Below are positions 11,445 to 20,929 of a stretch of DNA of 64,000 nt, piece after piece; within the stretch, counting starts at the first letter, position 1; each line of letters opens with the position of its first letter. Source of the stretch: Perkinsus chesapeaki (Eukaryota; Perkinsozoa; Perkinsida; Perkinsidae); contig JAAPAO010000105.1 in assembly GCA_013115145.1 (NCBI GenBank), positions 1 through 64,000 of the forward strand. The letters run 5' to 3'. The translations under genes were made by a program, and so were the position numbers. The notes under the pieces were generated by a model. The model saw only the letters and a program-made list of their open reading frames with translations. It was not told where the DNA came from and did no database searches.

Positions 11445-12471
11445 ATGCAACCTATAAGCTCCATTGACATCGAGCCTACAAGGACCGAAGGGCCGACAGA
11501 GCCGGTAGAGATCGCCACCTTTAACTGGCATGCTTCATCCACTGAGGACCGCCCAAGAATCGTTGTCCCTGGTAAACCGGCCACCCTGCGTTCTGATATA
11601 ACAACTGCTGGAGCCGTACCTCCCTTGGATTTCGGTACCGGCCTCTACGTTGCCGATGAGAACCAATTGAATCAGCCCGACTACCCGACGGAATCGATTT
11701 TTCAGGCCGTTAACGTCATGAAGCCCAAATTTGACTGGCAGAGTGTTGATATTGTCACCGACAGGAATAATCTGAGAAAACTAGTCGGCTTTCTAATTCC
11801 TAAGAGGGGAGATTCTCAAGGTGCCTTCAAGATCGACGTTGATGTTGTTGATAACACGGTTGTATTCACTCGCACTGGTTCAACTAAGGCTCAGTGCTTC
11901 GGGTGTGGGCATCACTTCGAAGAAGCCATGACCACAGACAAGGAGGATGGTGCTCTTAGAAGGATAGTTTCCTTCAAGTTAGGCACCTTATCCCTTGTTG
12001 TCCGATCTGAGGTCGATGCTGTTAAGAACGGTGATTGGAAGTCCATTGGGTCACCCGTCTGGACCAAGCCGGAGAACAGCACACTCGAGGTCGCTCGTGC
12101 AGGCGGCCCGATCAAGGCTGGCCAGTTCGTGGAGTTGAAGACTAAGAGCGTGCGTCGAGAGTTTGACTTTGTTGAAGCCTACACTCAAATGGCCCTCGGG
12201 GATGTCGATATCCTCGTACTTGCTAGAATGCAGGTGAAGACCGTCGCCCTTTTACGCGAGTTCACTCGTGCCGAAGTTGCCCGCGCTAAGATTGACAACA
12301 GCCGTGTGTTTGGTCGCCTAGAGAAGCTGCTCAAAGAAATCCTCCGTAGGGTTCGCCCGAGAGAACGTTTAGGTGAAGAAAGGATGGGATGGTTACAGTC
12401 GTGAGCTTGAAATTCAGGCCGTATCAAGACTATCACTGGCAGCTCGAGACCTGATCAAACCCGTCGTATAG
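11445..12471 (+). CDS. putative PD-(D/E)XK nuclease, DXO/RAI1-like (paralog 2), C-terminus needs a 22-nt intron
   Basis: This is a paralog of the gene at 7654 with the same core (FDWQSVDIVTDRNNLRKL), ExD (RSEVDAV) and ExK (VELKTKS) motifs. The uninterrupted frame stops at 12404 with a non-homologous tail (EERMGWLQS). Removing 12351-12372, a 22-nt segment that starts with GT and ends with AG, restores the frame into WDGYSRELEI...LIKPVV, which aligns with WDGWNPVLEI of paralog 1 and stops at 12471. Either this is a very short intron, or both this copy and the fragment at 15847 carry the same frameshift. No signal peptide. The start is the ATG at 11445. Confidence 0.6.
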
Positions 12472-12852
12472 ATAACCTCAGCTTATGCCCAGTTGTAACG
12501 CTCGTGTAGATGCCTTAACTTTCCGTTGCCTATGCTCGGCTTGAATAAGTTGGCGCGTTTATGGGACGGTTCAGCTGAAGCTTTCCCGCCGGCGACACTT
12601 TTTACGTCCAGAATATTAAACTATTCCGTTATCAGGATTACTACTATTACCAATAGACTCGTGTTAACAAACAAGTACACAGTGAGAGTTTCAAACGGTG
12701 TATCCGAAAAACAGTCAGACTTGAGCAAAAAGAAAGAACTGTTAGTCTGTTGAAAGCATCCACGCTGGAACTACAACCGGCGGTTGTCGACCGCCGTGAT
12801 ATTGAGGTTATCATACTTCCCACCGAAAGCAGCCTCGACGAGGGCAATGGTC
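12338..12852. repeat. segmental duplication, copy 1
   Basis: About 500 bp closely matching 15847-16332 in the same orientation. It covers the 3' end of nuclease paralog 2, the spacer after it and the last exon of a phytol-kinase-like gene on the other strand. Differences include a 12-bp deletion at the nuclease tail, an insertion near 12690 and a 14-bp palindrome-forming insertion at 12780. Confidence 0.85.
12745..12852 (-). pseudogene. remnant of last exon of a phytol/dolichol-kinase-like gene
   Basis: The minus strand reads VTIALVEA then FGGKYDNLNITAV, as in the intact copy at 16241, but then diverges into DNRRL and a stop because of a 14-bp insertion that forms a palindrome. No upstream exons follow, so this is a dead fragment carried by the segmental duplication. 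Confidence 0.8.
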
Positions 12853-12862
12853 ACTGCTTGAA

Positions 12863-12884
12863 TGGGATAGAGCACTCTATCCCA
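12863..12884. repeat. perfect 10-bp inverted repeat
   Basis: Stem TGGGATAGAG with a 2-base loop, placed exactly where similarity between the two segmental-duplication copies ends. Confidence 0.85.
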
Positions 12885-13177
12885 GTATCGAATGTGTAAC
12901 TACCTCCTCTAATATTTGGCAATCAATACTAACGGAACTATGCAACTGAACACTTCTCTGATTTGAAAGGCCAAACGTCTGCTGACAAAAAACGCCGAAA
13001 TCAAAAAAAGTCTAAAAATGAAGGGATACGTTATACTCACGTCTATCAACTGCTTTCGACAGCACGATGATAGTGGCGATGAACTTTCCAATAATCTGTC
13101 GATTTAGAGGGTAAAAGTAAAATGTCTATAAGGAATTATCGAGGTAGAAGTATTAGTTAGCCAGCGTGCAATGATGT

Positions 13178-13212
13178 CACGTGGCATCACGTGGTGAAAC
13201 ATCACGTGGTAA
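13178..13212. repeat. three closely spaced CACGTGG motifs
   Basis: CACGTGG occurs three times within 35 bp, just beyond the 3' end of the phytase-like gene. CACGTG is a self-complementary E-box/G-box hexamer in other eukaryotes; a regulatory role here is only a guess. Confidence 0.6.
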
Positions 13213-13253
13213 AAATAGTGGCATATAGGAATGTACCATTACAGAACATTCCA

Positions 13254-15201
13254 TCACAGGTGTAACAACAGGGCTACATTTAATACAAGCCCAGTGATGA
13301 CTGCAGATGTCTCGGGTGCGTCAGATGTGTACGGCACATCTGGGACTGATCTGGGAATCCATTCAAACATGGTGAGGATGCCTCGACGCCCCTGAGAGAA
13401 TGATATTACCAAAAAAACAACATAGAGCGCTCCAAAGGACAGGTTTCCATCAAGGGCGCTTCGATAAAAGTGATTAAAATTCCCAACGTGTTTCTACTGA
13501 ATAAGATTGATGCTTGCAAGTATCGATATGCTCTATATTCAACTAGCTGGCGACTTCAAGTGATATACTGATGATCATAGCGCAAATGCACTTACCTCCA
13601 TGTAATTTCCAAGTATATAGACGAATATTTTACCAGTTTCGGTATCCTCCCGGACCGTTATACCACTGGTATTATGGACGTAATACCTTGACAGGATGAC
13701 GAGTGTATTACAGATATAGCGATTGAATTAAAACATGAGCCAGCGAAAAGAGGAAGCCCACTTTATCTCGGCGAGATTCCCGGTAATGCTCTCAGGTACA
13801 AGAACACCTTCGTTGAGGATAGCCTCATCGAGGGACTCAGATGTGACCAGTCCAATGTAAATGCCAGCCGAGTCCGCAGGGTTAGACCTGACAAGGCAAC
13901 AGTGATCTCCCACGACAAGTCAATTAACTCACCGGTGGAAAAGGATCAAAATATCTCCATTGGGCAGCTCGGCCATGTCCATTGGGAAGTAGCTATTTTG
14001 CGACTAAGAAATGGTAGGCAATCCTAGTACTAATTCGAATACTAAATAAGTTACTCAAAGTATCTTCACCAAAGACGATCCCCACCATGGTTACGCTAAT
14101 TTAACAAGTTTCTCTTACCTGCACATAAAACTGCTTATCTTCACCAGATTTCATGTCATGGGCCGAAACTGAAAAAGTCATGTGACCGGACTCGACGGAA
14201 GTCTCTTCAGGTTCCTCGCAGGCGATCAACAACAGATCATCTACCTCCGTTGAACCTGAGGAATTACATCTACCTAAAGCAGAGGCCGCGCACAGATCAT
14301 TAGTACGTAGTTTTAGGATTGATTTGATTCCACCATTTTCTTCGCATTTCTGGGGTACACGTTGCTCACAGAGGTCTTCAGCTCTCCGGGATAATACTCC
14401 ATCAGAGAATCTTAATGCACGACTTAATGCACGGAACAAGATGACTGGTCTTACTTCATCACGCATCCCGTGTTGGCATAATTGACAAAGAGCTCTCCTC
14501 GGCCACCGCCCTCATATACACCATTTATAGTTAGACCCTCTGCATTACCTGAACAAGACTGTTTTATTAGGAGGAAGTCCAGATCAAAGGATATGTAATA
14601 GCAGCATCACATATACAATATCACAGTTCATATTGATCGAAAGAAAGTATCAGTTGAAGCTATTAAATGAGTCACTTGAAGTGCGTGTGTCTAGAGATTC
14701 TCACCGTTAGGATTGCGAGGTCTTATCTCATTGCCGTTCACATCTCTCATGAGGTCCACGCGTGCGGTCTTAACATCGATTGGGAGCTCCGATGATGTAC
14801 TTGAGGATAGAGGCATGGTTACGAAGGACCTGAAAGAAGACGTAGTGGATGCCGGTAAAGCAGTCTTACCCATCCTGAGAGACAGCTAGCACTTCAGAGC
14901 CATTCGTGGCGACGAGTAGAGACCGAAGAGAGCTGAATATCATCTGGGTGTTCCGGCGTGGGCTTGCAGGTTGTAGATCTACAGTTTGAACATGGGAGAG
15001 GGTACCTGTATTATGGATGAGTGGTGAAGTTGCAAGCATAGAAGTCGAATTCTTACCTTTAGATGTTAGGAACTTGGGATTGATGGGATCCGTATCGAAC
15101 CATAGAGTTTTGGTTAGGACAGGGAATGCTCCAACAGTGCCAAAGTAGGATGACGCTGCCAGAAGAACCTTCAGAGTTGAACGCTTCAGTTGAGTAACCA
15201 T
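13254..15201 (-). CDS. secreted phytase-like esterase (PF13449-like)
   Basis: Multi-exon minus-strand gene from the ATG at 15201. The N-terminus is a signal peptide (TLKVLLAASSYFGTVGA). Identified exons include one ending VLAVSQDG (about 14870), one with LPIDVKTARVDLM (about 14800), a long one over 14101-14466, FPMDMAELPNGDILILFHR (about 13960), GDHCCLVRS...EIKW (13740-13905) and YYVHNTSG...LGNYME (about 13600-13700). The last reads GILTMFEWI and ends at 13254. The PNGDILILFHR and TMFEW elements fit the esterase-like domain of phytases, a beta-propeller where a LPDGRLLVLER-type strand is typical. It is probably extracellular. The middle and final exons are less certain. Confidence 0.55.
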
Positions 15202-15846
15202 TGATAGCTTAAAAAGGGAAATTCTGTTGGTTATTAACAAGTGACGGCTTCTACGTCCCGCAGACCCTCCATGAGCCATGAAATGTGCGTTTTATAGACA
15301 AAACGGACTCTATGGAGCCAAACAGTAAAGGTGACGCCATAGGATTACAGTGCTGAAATATTGAGCTCCATTAGCGCCATGGACCGTAGCGACCTACTGG
15401 TGGCGCGACATTATTGGCTCTATAAAGATAACGTGCGGGTAGACCATATATTACGCTCGCTTTGAGAAACTCAACATTCCACCCAACAGTAAGAATCGCA
15501 ACGGTGAGTTATCGCCAATTTTGCCACTCTTCCTAATCTCGCAAAAGGCCTTCTTGGGCAACATCAGCCGTGGAGCGAATTAAATGACGTCACTTGTAGA
15601 CAAGGCGCTACAGAGCCCACTATGATTCTTTCATGTCACCTTGACGATAGAGATCCATGGAGCTTACTCTGTCTACAATGCTTCGGGTGACGTAGAAACA
15701 ATCCTATTTGAGGCGACGACTACGCAAACCCGAAATGAGTTCAAGAGAAAATCTACTTTGATGGTCACTGTACTCGAGTTCGAGATAGATCAGCAGTTCG
15801 GACAGAGCATCCAATCACCAATAACGACCATTCTGCGATTCATTCG
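15202..15846. other. intergenic with a kinase-like 3' end fragment
   Basis: The divergent upstream region of the phytase-like gene. Positions 15758-15833 are about 80% identical by eye to 20902-20977, the last exon and 3' flank of the third phytol-kinase-like gene, so a piece of that gene was pasted here next to the nuclease fragment. The plus-strand ORF crossing 15641-15925 is a composite of these fragments. Confidence 0.6.
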
Positions 15847-15992
15847 AATCCTCCGTAGGGTTCGCCCGAGGGAGCGTTTAGGTGAAGAAAGGTCCTTTGG
15901 TCGGATGGGATGGTTACAGTCGTGAGCTTGAAATTCAGGCCGTATCAAGACTATCACTGGCAGCTCGAGACCTGATCAAACCCGTCGTATAG
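15847..15992 (+). pseudogene. 3' fragment of nuclease paralog 2
   Basis: Near-identical to the end of the gene at 11445 (ILRR, the same 22-nt GT...AG segment at 15860-15881, then a tail ending LIKPVV with its stop at 15990), but without the 12-bp deletion and without any upstream nuclease sequence. It is a non-functional fragment within the duplication. Confidence 0.8.
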
Positions 15993-16332
15993 ATAACCTC
16001 AGCTTATGCCCAGTTGTAACGCTCGTGTAGATGCCTTAACTTTCCGTTGCCTATGCTCGGCTTGAATAAGTTGGCGCGTGTATGGGACGGTTCAGCTGAA
16101 TCTTTCCCGCCGGCGACACTTTTTACATCCAGAATATTAAACTATTCCGTTATCAGGATTACTACTATTACCAATAGACTCGTGTTAACAAACAAGTACA
16201 CAGTGAGAAACAATCAGACTAAGATGAACAGAAACAACAGTTAGTCTGTTAAAAGCATCCACGCTGTAACCACAACCGCTGTGATATTGAGGTTATCATA
16301 CTTCCCACCGAAAGCTTCCACGAGGGCAATGG
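15847..16332. repeat. segmental duplication, copy 2
   Basis: Matches 12338-12852 in direct orientation and joins the nuclease 3' end to the last exon of the intact phytol-kinase-like gene A. Confidence 0.85.
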
Positions 16333-17098
16333 TCGTGGCTACCTGAGAACTGGCAGCTCCTTCAAGAGTTGATGATGACATGAGTTTACCAGTGAACGAG
16401 CAAGGACTCCAGTGGGCGAATGCAAAGTCACGAAAGCAACGACGAGAACCGCAAGGGAGCCCATGATAGTCTTGGAACCGACAAACTGAGGGTTGAATCT
16501 GAGAGTCAAATTGGCCGCATTTCACTGTTGAATTTGCGGTACCGTGGAAAATTACGGGATGCCCACTTCCCGACAACAGCCCCAGCCGGGTCGGCGAAGA
16601 AGACCGGCGCTAGAACGATTATAGGCAACCTCAGGAAGTACCAAATCCTGAAGTATTCAATGAGATATGGGAATAGAAGTATACTTACCCGACTACGACA
16701 AGATAGACGGTTATACCGATATCACCGTATATCCCGAAGCGCCAGTTAGGTATTCCTGGTATGAGCTCCCAAGTCATTACAAGGCTCGAGACTACCAGCC
16801 CATACGCGAACAAACGATTAATGAGGTACCTGGCATTATTAAGTTAAATGCGGATGGAGCGGTTGTATAACTTTGTGTTTAAAGAGAGCATCAGCACTCC
16901 TGTCCCCGCATGGCACAACTTTCTTGCTGCAAAGCTTGAGATATGCTGCTCGTCAAACTAAATACAATACAAGCATTTCGACGATCATTAAGAGGCAGGT
17001 CTTACCTGGAGGATAAGAAGGAAGAGGCCTTCCAAGGCCATAAGAAGTACACCAGTTTGTATCGATAAATCTATTTCAGGTATAACTGGAATAGACAT
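16241..17098 (-). CDS. phytol/dolichol-kinase-like membrane protein A
   Basis: Six exons from the ATG at 17098 join in phase through introns of about 42-50 nt, giving about 200 residues. Family marks appear in order: AARKLCHAGTG (the RK..H...G motif of the N-terminal half), FADPAGAVVGKW (the D..G..VG motif), SKTIMGS (the K(S/T)..GS motif) and VEAFGGKYDNL (E......DN). These are the landmarks of the CTP-dependent polyprenol and lipid kinase superfamily (VTE5 phytol kinase, SEC59 dolichol kinase, DGK1). Five to six hydrophobic spans indicate a polytopic membrane enzyme. It is shorter than usual family members, so substrate is not inferred. The neighbour gene B is a tandem paralog. Confidence 0.75.
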
Positions 17099-17330
17099 TA
17101 TTTCAAATAAAAAACACTATAGAAGCCGCGGCGGCACGGCACACAATTTTGCACCACCTTCACACTTATTTAAACGGGTTGGGGGGTTATGCCGTTCTCC
17201 ACGGCGCCTCAGTGTCAGGCCGCGCTTTCGCAGCCTCGGCTTGCTCATTCCTGTCGTTTTCTTGAGTTACTATTAGTTAACTCGAAGACAATATACACAA
17301 TGGATAATAACTCGAAGGGGTGGAAATGAA

Positions 17331-18214
17331 TCAGTTATGAGCGTTTAAAAACCAAGCAATAATAACGACGGCTGCAATATTGAGATTATCATATTTGCCT
17401 CCAAAACCTTCCACGACAGCGGTAACGAAAGCAACCTGAGACCACCTCGTTGGTATAACGCGCTCATGACGTGCGCGGTACTCACCATAAGGCGCGGTAG
17501 AAAAGTAGCTGGAGCGTGCAGAGTCACGAAGGCTACCACGAAAACGGCAACTGATCCGAGTACTGTCTTTGTACCGATCCATTTGGGGTTGAGACTGAAG
17601 ACAGGGGATACAAATTAGAACAAATCAAATGCTCAACTGGGTACTTTGGAATGTTCCTTGAAGCCCATTGACCGACGACGGCACCCGCTGGGTCGGCAAA
17701 GAACACCGGGGCTAGAACAGCTATAGGCAGCTCCATGAAATACCAGAACCTAATCAATGTGTTAATGCGTTCCTGTGTCTGGTTGCGAGATAACCTACCC
17801 AACGATGAGAAGGTATATAGTGATGCCAGGATCCTCGTAGGCGCCGAATCTCCAATTTGGGATGCCGGGAATGAGGGACCAGGTCATAGTAAGGCTTAGG
17901 GCGACCACACCGTAAATGTAGAGACGATTAACCAGTAGACTGAAACACGCTTTGGTGAAGGAACTTCGGGGAATGCCGATTTACTGGGAGGTTAAGAACA
18001 ACATCGAAAGTCCGCTGCCAGAATGGCAGAGCTTCCTAGCGGCAAATAGGGAGATGTGCTTGGTATCAAACTAAAGGGGGAACGGTTATGGCAGCTAAGA
18101 ATTGATTGAAGCTACCTGCAGCAAGATTAGAAAAAGCCCTTCGATGGCCATTACGGCAAAGCAGGCATTGACGGGGAGATCGATTTCGGGGATAACTGGC
18201 AGAGCGACGGCCAT
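17331..18214 (-). CDS. phytol/dolichol-kinase-like membrane protein B
   Basis: Tandem paralog of gene A with the same six-exon plan from the ATG at 18214 (MAVALPVIPEIDL). It has AARKLCHSGSG, FADPAGAVVGQW, TKTVLGS and VEGFGGKYDNL. All introns are 40-60 nt with GT-AG ends. Hydrophobic spans and exon positions match copy A nearly one for one, so the duplication is of the spliced-gene type (introns retained), not retroposition. The small ORFs reported on both strands here are shadows of these exons. Confidence 0.75.
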
Positions 18215-19449
18215 GTCTTGTAAAAACTGCCAACGGAGCTTTCTGGCCATCAAAGGACCGGTACGTTCCCGAGAGAGACGCCCTACAATCCCGGTTCACG
18301 TCTCCAATGCGGCGCGCGCGTATATTCAGTCTTGTCCGAACTTCCCAGAGTTACCACACTGGATTCTCGCCCCAATGAGCGCACGGCGGCGCGGTGACCG
18401 CGCCTGCTCGTATCATTAATTGGTATCAGAGAGCAGCCCCCAGCATAAGGAATCCACGATCATATCCGCTCTCCCGCTGCTACAGGAGAACTGTACGCGC
18501 GCGTTTCTCAGGAGCGCTGAAGATATCGTCTTGCCCCTTTTCTTTTCATAAGCCTTGTATGCCTGCAGACTGCGCGGAGCGGGGACAGGCAGATTGGCCC
18601 CAAGTGTTGTGGGTCCCAGATTGCCTGCGAGTTTGCTATACCACCGGTTTTCTCACAACTAATTAATTCCTGAAGCTTTTACTCAATAAAGTAAAACCTC
18701 AGGGGTAAATTACTGCAACTAACTCACCGGCACAGGTGACCACGATACAATGATTCTGCGATCAACCCCTTAGACCTGATTGCTAGAGTACCTTCACAGC
18801 GCTGGTCTAGTACTTCCCCAAAGCTTCCGAACACTGGGATGCATGGCTAAGAGCTGGGAGATTGGCCATGTTTTGCAGCATTCATGGAAATTCCGTGGCG
18901 TAATAATGCCCTTGGTTGTCAATGATCACTTGAGACTATCACAAAGTTCAACTTTAAAACCCCCGAGGGGTTCTCTCAGTGAGAGAACGCCGGCGAGTGA
19001 CACTCGCCAGCGCCTCCGTGCACAGCTGTGCACTTGAACGCAGTTCAGTGAGAGGAGATAATGGCTAGTTCCTTGAGATAAGAGCGAATCTGTTTGACAC
19101 GTTTAAACCCTAGAATGGACAGCATTGTTGACCGGATTCCCACTAGCCGAATGGGGATGATCTAGGCAACAACAAATACATAGCGAGTAGCAAGCGATGC
19201 TCCCCCGTTTGCCGGCGTCTCCATACACAGCTACTGACTCCAACTCAGTTGGCTACAAGTCAACAATGGAAGCCCCTTTAGATGCCTTGGGGGTACCTTG
19301 AAGACATAGTGCATCGTGGTTGGAATATTATAGGTGTTTTTTGAGCCCGTACCTGGCCTTATCGCATATGTGAGAATTTAACATGTGCATTTGAAGTTAT
19401 CGAATGTTATTGGACAATGTACGTTCGTATCAACTATCTCTATTCAGTT
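18215..19449. other. gene-free stretch containing a palindrome cluster
   Basis: No coding signal supported. The plus ORF at 18102-18419 is antisense to gene B exon 1 and its upstream region. A run of five adjacent inverted repeats lies at 18958-19047. Confidence 0.55.
18958..19047. repeat. five adjacent perfect inverted repeats
   Basis: In 90 bp: stem AACCCC (18958-18972), GTTCTCTCA (18970-18988, one-base spacer), GGCGAGTG (18992-19008, one-base spacer), the 16-bp palindrome with half-site GTGCACAG (19018-19033) and TGAAC (19035-19047). No coding function is visible. Confidence 0.85.
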
Positions 19450-19971
19450 ATGAATATGTCAATCAGGGTCATCATCACTCTACTAACCACCCTCTTCCTC
19501 AAGGAAGTGATATCATTCGAGCCGCTTGATGGAAGGGTCTTCTTCGCTGAAGAAGTAAATACATGGGAGCACACCTTACAGATCATCATCGCATTCTCCC
19601 AAGTATCCGGAAGGCCATTTGCATCCGTGAGAGTGGAATATGCGGAGTACTCGATGTATTTACCTGATTTACCCCATACTGTTTATATTCCTTACCACAT
19701 CGATGCGAACGACCCGTCTTTGATTCACTTGGATTGGGGGAACCAGGACTATCGTCGTATGCAGTTCATCAACTACATCAACTTCATGGAGCCTGGTGGA
19801 GCTAATCCAGATAATTTTTTGACGGTAACTCGGCGCATGACCGGCGTGTCTGAGGTTCTAGACTTATCAATGGGCTTGTCACCTTTCCCTCTGGTGTTGG
19901 ACGAGCAAGACACAGAGGATGAACCATTTCATCAGATCTTGATCAATTTCTGTTATCTCGCATCAAGCTGA
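19450..19971 (+). CDS. secreted protein, 173 aa
   Basis: Single-exon frame; the start is placed at the ATG at 19450 (MNMSIRVIITLLTTLFLKE), which opens a typical signal peptide, rather than 19417. The mature protein is acidic, rich in aromatic residues and nearly free of cysteine until the C-terminus (FCYLASS). No known domain recognised. It may be followed by a separate related gene at 20076-20674. Confidence 0.6.
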   Translation: MNMSIRVIITLLTTLFLKEVISFEPLDGRVFFAEEVNTWEHTLQIIIAFSQVSGRPFASVRVEYAEYSMYLPDLPHTVYIPYHIDANDPSLIHLDWGNQDYRRMQFINYINFMEPGGANPDNFLTVTRRMTGVSEVLDLSMGLSPFPLVLDEQDTEDEPFHQILINFCYLASS

Positions 19972-20075
19972 TTTACTGTGATTTCTGAGGACTTATCGTT
20001 CGGAGGATCTGTGCCGATGGTGACACCACAGCAGTTTCCTTCCCGGTAGCGCGTGTTGGTTTTACTAGGTAGTGG

Positions 20076-20674
20076 TTGACGAATACAGGTCTGTTAGACT
20101 TTACTCTCAGATCTTGTGCTACCATATCTCAGGAGCACCGAGCAACTTGTAGCATGATCGAATGGATTCCTATACCAGTACCAAAACCCATTCATTTTAC
20201 GCATACCGAGTTTCATGCACACAGTAGACTCTCAATTTGTCTCCATCCGCTCTTGATACCAGATTGCACGTTTCCCGATCACCCTTCGTATATCAAGGGG
20301 ATTCTCAATAGGGTAATGAATTCAGAACCTCCGGCAATCGTGGTTCAGTCAACTTGAAACAGAGCAGACTTCCTCTCTTGGTGGCCACCTCACGACACGT
20401 TCCTTCTATATCGTTGCTTTGGCTTCCGAATCGGAAGTTTCGATTGAGGTTAGTGCTCGATCAAAGGCTTCTATTACGCCTAACGTTAATTGCTTACTCT
20501 GAGGTATGTTCTGTACTGTCTACCAGTCTATCGATTCTCCAAAGAAACCATAAAGATTCGAGAGGTTAGAAAAATCAAGTATTCGGTGAAGGGAGCATTA
20601 TTAGACGTCAGGCCCAGCAAGTATGGGTTGTTCGGCGATAAATTGGCATTTGTATTAGTTGAGAAAGGTCGATG
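20076..20674 (+). CDS. possible multi-exon gene, structure unresolved
   Basis: Two coding-like stretches are seen: SFYIVALASESEVSIEVSAR around 20390-20470 and, in another frame, IKYSVKGALLDVRPSKYG...LVEKGR ending at 20674. Joining them in phase needs a non-canonical GA-AG junction near 20502 or a frameshift. The mix of beta-type hydrophobic pattern and small size is like the neighbouring secreted proteins. It could be a decayed copy of one. Confidence 0.35.
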
Positions 20675-20929
20675 ACGTACGTTATACGTACACTACATTA
20701 CAGAGACGAGGAGACTAAGGCCTCAAGGCTGTCGGGACGAGTCTGGCGGAATTCAGAGACCGAAGCCATCACCGCTCATTTCAAACCCTGTTATGAGACT
20801 GGCTCCCCATGAGACCATCGCCTACGGGCATCCCGATATCGGATTTCCATTGGGGACTTACCAAACTCAAAACGCCCTTGGAGTGAGAAAACTTGAATTC
20901 ATCATCACTGTACTCGAGTCTGGGGCATA

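Noticed and set aside
15641-15925. Plus-strand ORF of 94 codons
   Set aside because: A chimera of an antisense kinase fragment and the nuclease tail fragment.
16861-16965. Conserved plus-strand reading ending FLAAK...SN, seen in all three kinase copies
   Set aside because: The minus strand gives the RK..CH...G motif of the kinase family, and conservation on the plus strand is a shadow of it.
18102-18419. Plus-strand ORF of 105 codons
   Set aside because: Antisense to exon 1 and the upstream region of kinase-like gene B; no domain.
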